From contig NZ_AP022616.1 in NCBI RefSeq assembly GCF_010731115.1, positions 2,976,001 to 3,040,000 on the forward strand: DNA of 64,000 nucleotides. The letters are read 5' to 3'. The position numbers and the translations under genes are program-made. The stretch comes from Mycolicibacterium phocaicum. Its GTDB lineage: Bacteria; Actinomycetota; Actinomycetes; Mycobacteriales; Mycobacteriaceae. This document shows, in pieces, positions 62,465-64,000 of the stretch. How positions within the stretch are numbered: position 1 is the first letter of the stretch; every line of letters starts with the position of its first letter. The notes under the pieces were generated by a model that had not been told where the DNA came from, did not search any database, and saw only the letters and a list, made by a program, of their open reading frames with translations.

Positions 62465-64000
62465 CAGTTCACCAGGTCCTCATAGCGGTATTCCGATGCG
62501 ATCGGGGTGCCGGCCGCATGCGCTTGATCTTCGCGCTTGCGCAGGTCAACGCGCCGGATCTTGCCGGAAATCGTCTTGGGGAGGTCACCGAACTCCACCC
62601 GGCGCACCTTGAGGTACGGCGCCAGGTGGTCACGGGCGAATTCCATGATGGACCGCGCCGTGTCCGCGTCGGCGTCCCAGCCCGTGGCCAGACAGACGTA
62701 CGCCTTCGGCACGGCGAGCCGGGTGTCGTCGGGCTGCGGCACCACCGCGGCTTCCACCACCGCGGGATGCTCGATGAGCACGCTCTCCAGCTCGAACGGC
62801 GACACCTTGTAATCCGACGACTTGAACACGTCATCGGTGCGGCCGATGTACGTGATGTAGCCGTCGCTGTCACGGGAGGCGACGTCGCCGGTGTGGTAGT
62901 AACCGCCCGCCATGACGGCCGCATTGCGTTGCGGGTCAGCAAGATAACCGGTCATCAGGTTGAGCGGCTCGGCGTTCAGGTCCAGGCAGATCTCGCCTTC
63001 GTCGGTGCGCTCACCGGTCACCGGGTCGACCAGCACCACCGGCACGCCCGGCATCGGCCGGCCCATCGAGCCGGCCTTGACGGGCTGTCCCGGGGCGTTG
63101 CCGACCAGCAGGGTGGTCTCGGTCTGGCCGAAGCCATCGCGGATGGTCAGCCCCCAGGCGTCCTGCACCTTGGCGATGACATCGGGGTTCAGCGGTTCGC
63201 CGGCGCCCAGAATCTCGCGCAGCCCTTCGGGTTTGGCGCCGAGGTCGGCCTGGATCAGCATCCGCCACACGGTCGGTGGCGCGCAGAACGTGTTGACGCC
63301 GGCGCGACGCAATTGGCCCAGCAGCGCAGCGGCGTCGAAGCGGCTGTAGTTGTAGACGAAGATCGTCGCCTCGGCGATCCACGGCGCGAACACACAACTC
63401 CAGGCGTGCTTGGCCCAGCCCGGCGAGCTGATCGCCAGATGGACGTCGCCGGGCGTCACCCCGATCCAGGCCATCGTGGACAGATGGCCGACGGGGTACG
63501 AAATCTGCGAGTGCTCAACGAGTTTGGGCTTGCTGGTGGTGCCCGAGGTGAAGTAGACCAGCAGCGGGTCGTCTACCTCGGTGACCGCGGCGAACGGTCC
63601 CGCCGAAACCACGTCGTACGCGTCGGCGTAGCGGTGCCAGCCCGGTACCGGATCCCCGACGACGATCCCGACGTACTGCCCGTCCACGGACGCGAACTTG
63701 TCCGCATCGGCCGCATTGGTCACCACGAAGCCCGCCCCGCCACGGGTGATCCGGTCGGCCAGATCGGCCGAACCCAGCGCCCCGGTCGTCGGCATCACCA
63801 CCGCGCCGAGCTTGGCGACCGCCAGCATCGACTCCCACAGCTCGACCTGGTTGCCCAGCATGACGATGACGCGGTCGCCCTTGCCCACGCCCAGCGCTCG
63901 CAGCCACGTCGCCACCTGGTCGGACCGGTCGGCCATCTCCGCGAAGGTGTACCGCTGCTCGTCGCCGCCTTCTTCGGTGATCCACAACGCCGCCTGCCCG
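62464..64000 (-). CDS. Medium-chain acyl-CoA synthetase-like protein (5' end outside window)
   Basis: At least 507 residues of an AMP-binding enzyme whose N-terminus lies beyond the window. It has VYFTSGTTSKPKLVEHSQIS, DGFGQTETTLLVGN, GGYYHTGDVASRDSDGYITY and PKTISGKIRRVDLRKRE, closest to the ACSM/medium-chain group. Two synthetases in tandem suggest processing of different chain lengths. Confidence 0.87.
   Translation of the reverse strand, partial: GQAALWITEEGGDEQRYTFAEMADRSDQVATWLRALGVGKGDRVIVMLGNQVELWESMLAVAKLGAVVMPTTGALGSADLADRITRGGAGFVVTNAADADKFASVDGQYVGIVVGDPVPGWHRYADAYDVVSAGPFAAVTEVDDPLLVYFTSGTTSKPKLVEHSQISYPVGHLSTMAWIGVTPGDVHLAISSPGWAKHAWSCVFAPWIAEATIFVYNYSRFDAAALLGQLRRAGVNTFCAPPTVWRMLIQADLGAKPEGLREILGAGEPLNPDVIAKVQDAWGLTIRDGFGQTETTLLVGNAPGQPVKAGSMGRPMPGVPVVLVDPVTGERTDEGEICLDLNAEPLNLMTGYLADPQRNAAVMAGGYYHTGDVASRDSDGYITYIGRTDDVFKSSDYKVSPFELESVLIEHPAVVEAAVVPQPDDTRLAVPKAYVCLATGWDADADTARSIMEFARDHLAPYLKVRRVEFGDLPKTISGKIRRVDLRKREDQAHAAGTPIASEYRYEDLVN

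Overview
The window looks like chromosome of a Mycobacterium/Mycolicibacterium-type actinobacterium. Most of it is GC-rich, and several genes are recognisable orthologues of M. tuberculosis genes: nmtR-ctpJ, kmtR with its CDF transporter, ctpE with the Rv0909/Rv0910 toxin-antitoxin pair, echA6 and accD3. Hemophore-like and DUF732-type secreted proteins and frequent leaderless promoters (a -10 box exactly 6 nt before the start codon) fit the same group. These identifications are from memory of family sequences; no database was searched.

Layout. 1-4.6 kb: two nickel/cobalt resistance modules side by side (CtpJ/NmtR and CDF/KmtR). 4.6-12.1 kb: envelope and secreted proteins, an oxygenase under a TetR repressor, a copper-type (RicR-like box) membrane protein, an XRE regulator and a flavin-dependent oxidoreductase. 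12.16 kb: tRNA-Arg(CCT). 12.2-29.9 kb: a 17.6-kb integrated element bounded by a 31-bp direct repeat of the tRNA 3' end. It carries an excisionase, a primase-polymerase/helicase, iteron-like repeats, a zinc-finger phage protein, a major capsid protein operon, three leaderless cargo genes and a tyrosine integrase. I see no portal, large terminase, protease for the prohead, tail or lysis genes, so it resembles a phiRv1/phiRv2-like or capsid-carrying phage satellite. Four insertion sequences (IS3, IS1380, IS256, IS1081-like) have broken the replication gene, the iteron region and the integrase, so it is probably immobile.

29.9-38 kb: SLC13-type transporter, methyltransferase, CHAP protein, GNAT enzyme, cupin, a potassium-channel/RCK protein and a VOC protein. 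38.1-40 kb: an IS1182-family element inserted into an otherwise M. tuberculosis-like block (VOC, Rv0910 toxin, Rv0909 antitoxin, ctpE, Rv0906-like hydrolase, echA6, accD3; 37.3-47.4 kb). A palindromic repeat occurs twice here, once inside accD3 in frame. 47.4-49.2 kb: a TetR regulator with a divergent flavin monooxygenase. 49.2-56.7 kb: an amine-utilisation locus (copper amine oxidase, two APC permeases, a frameshifted aldehyde dehydrogenase, an IclR regulator), with one repeated promoter motif shared by its three transcription units.

56.7-60.7 kb: an NAD(P)-binding protein, then an Mg2+-responsive M-box riboswitch, a 39-codon leader ORF, a 50-aa protein and an unusual NRAMP-family transporter, preceded by a second copy of the 50-aa protein. 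60.8-64 kb: two acyl-CoA synthetase-like genes in an operon that runs off the window.
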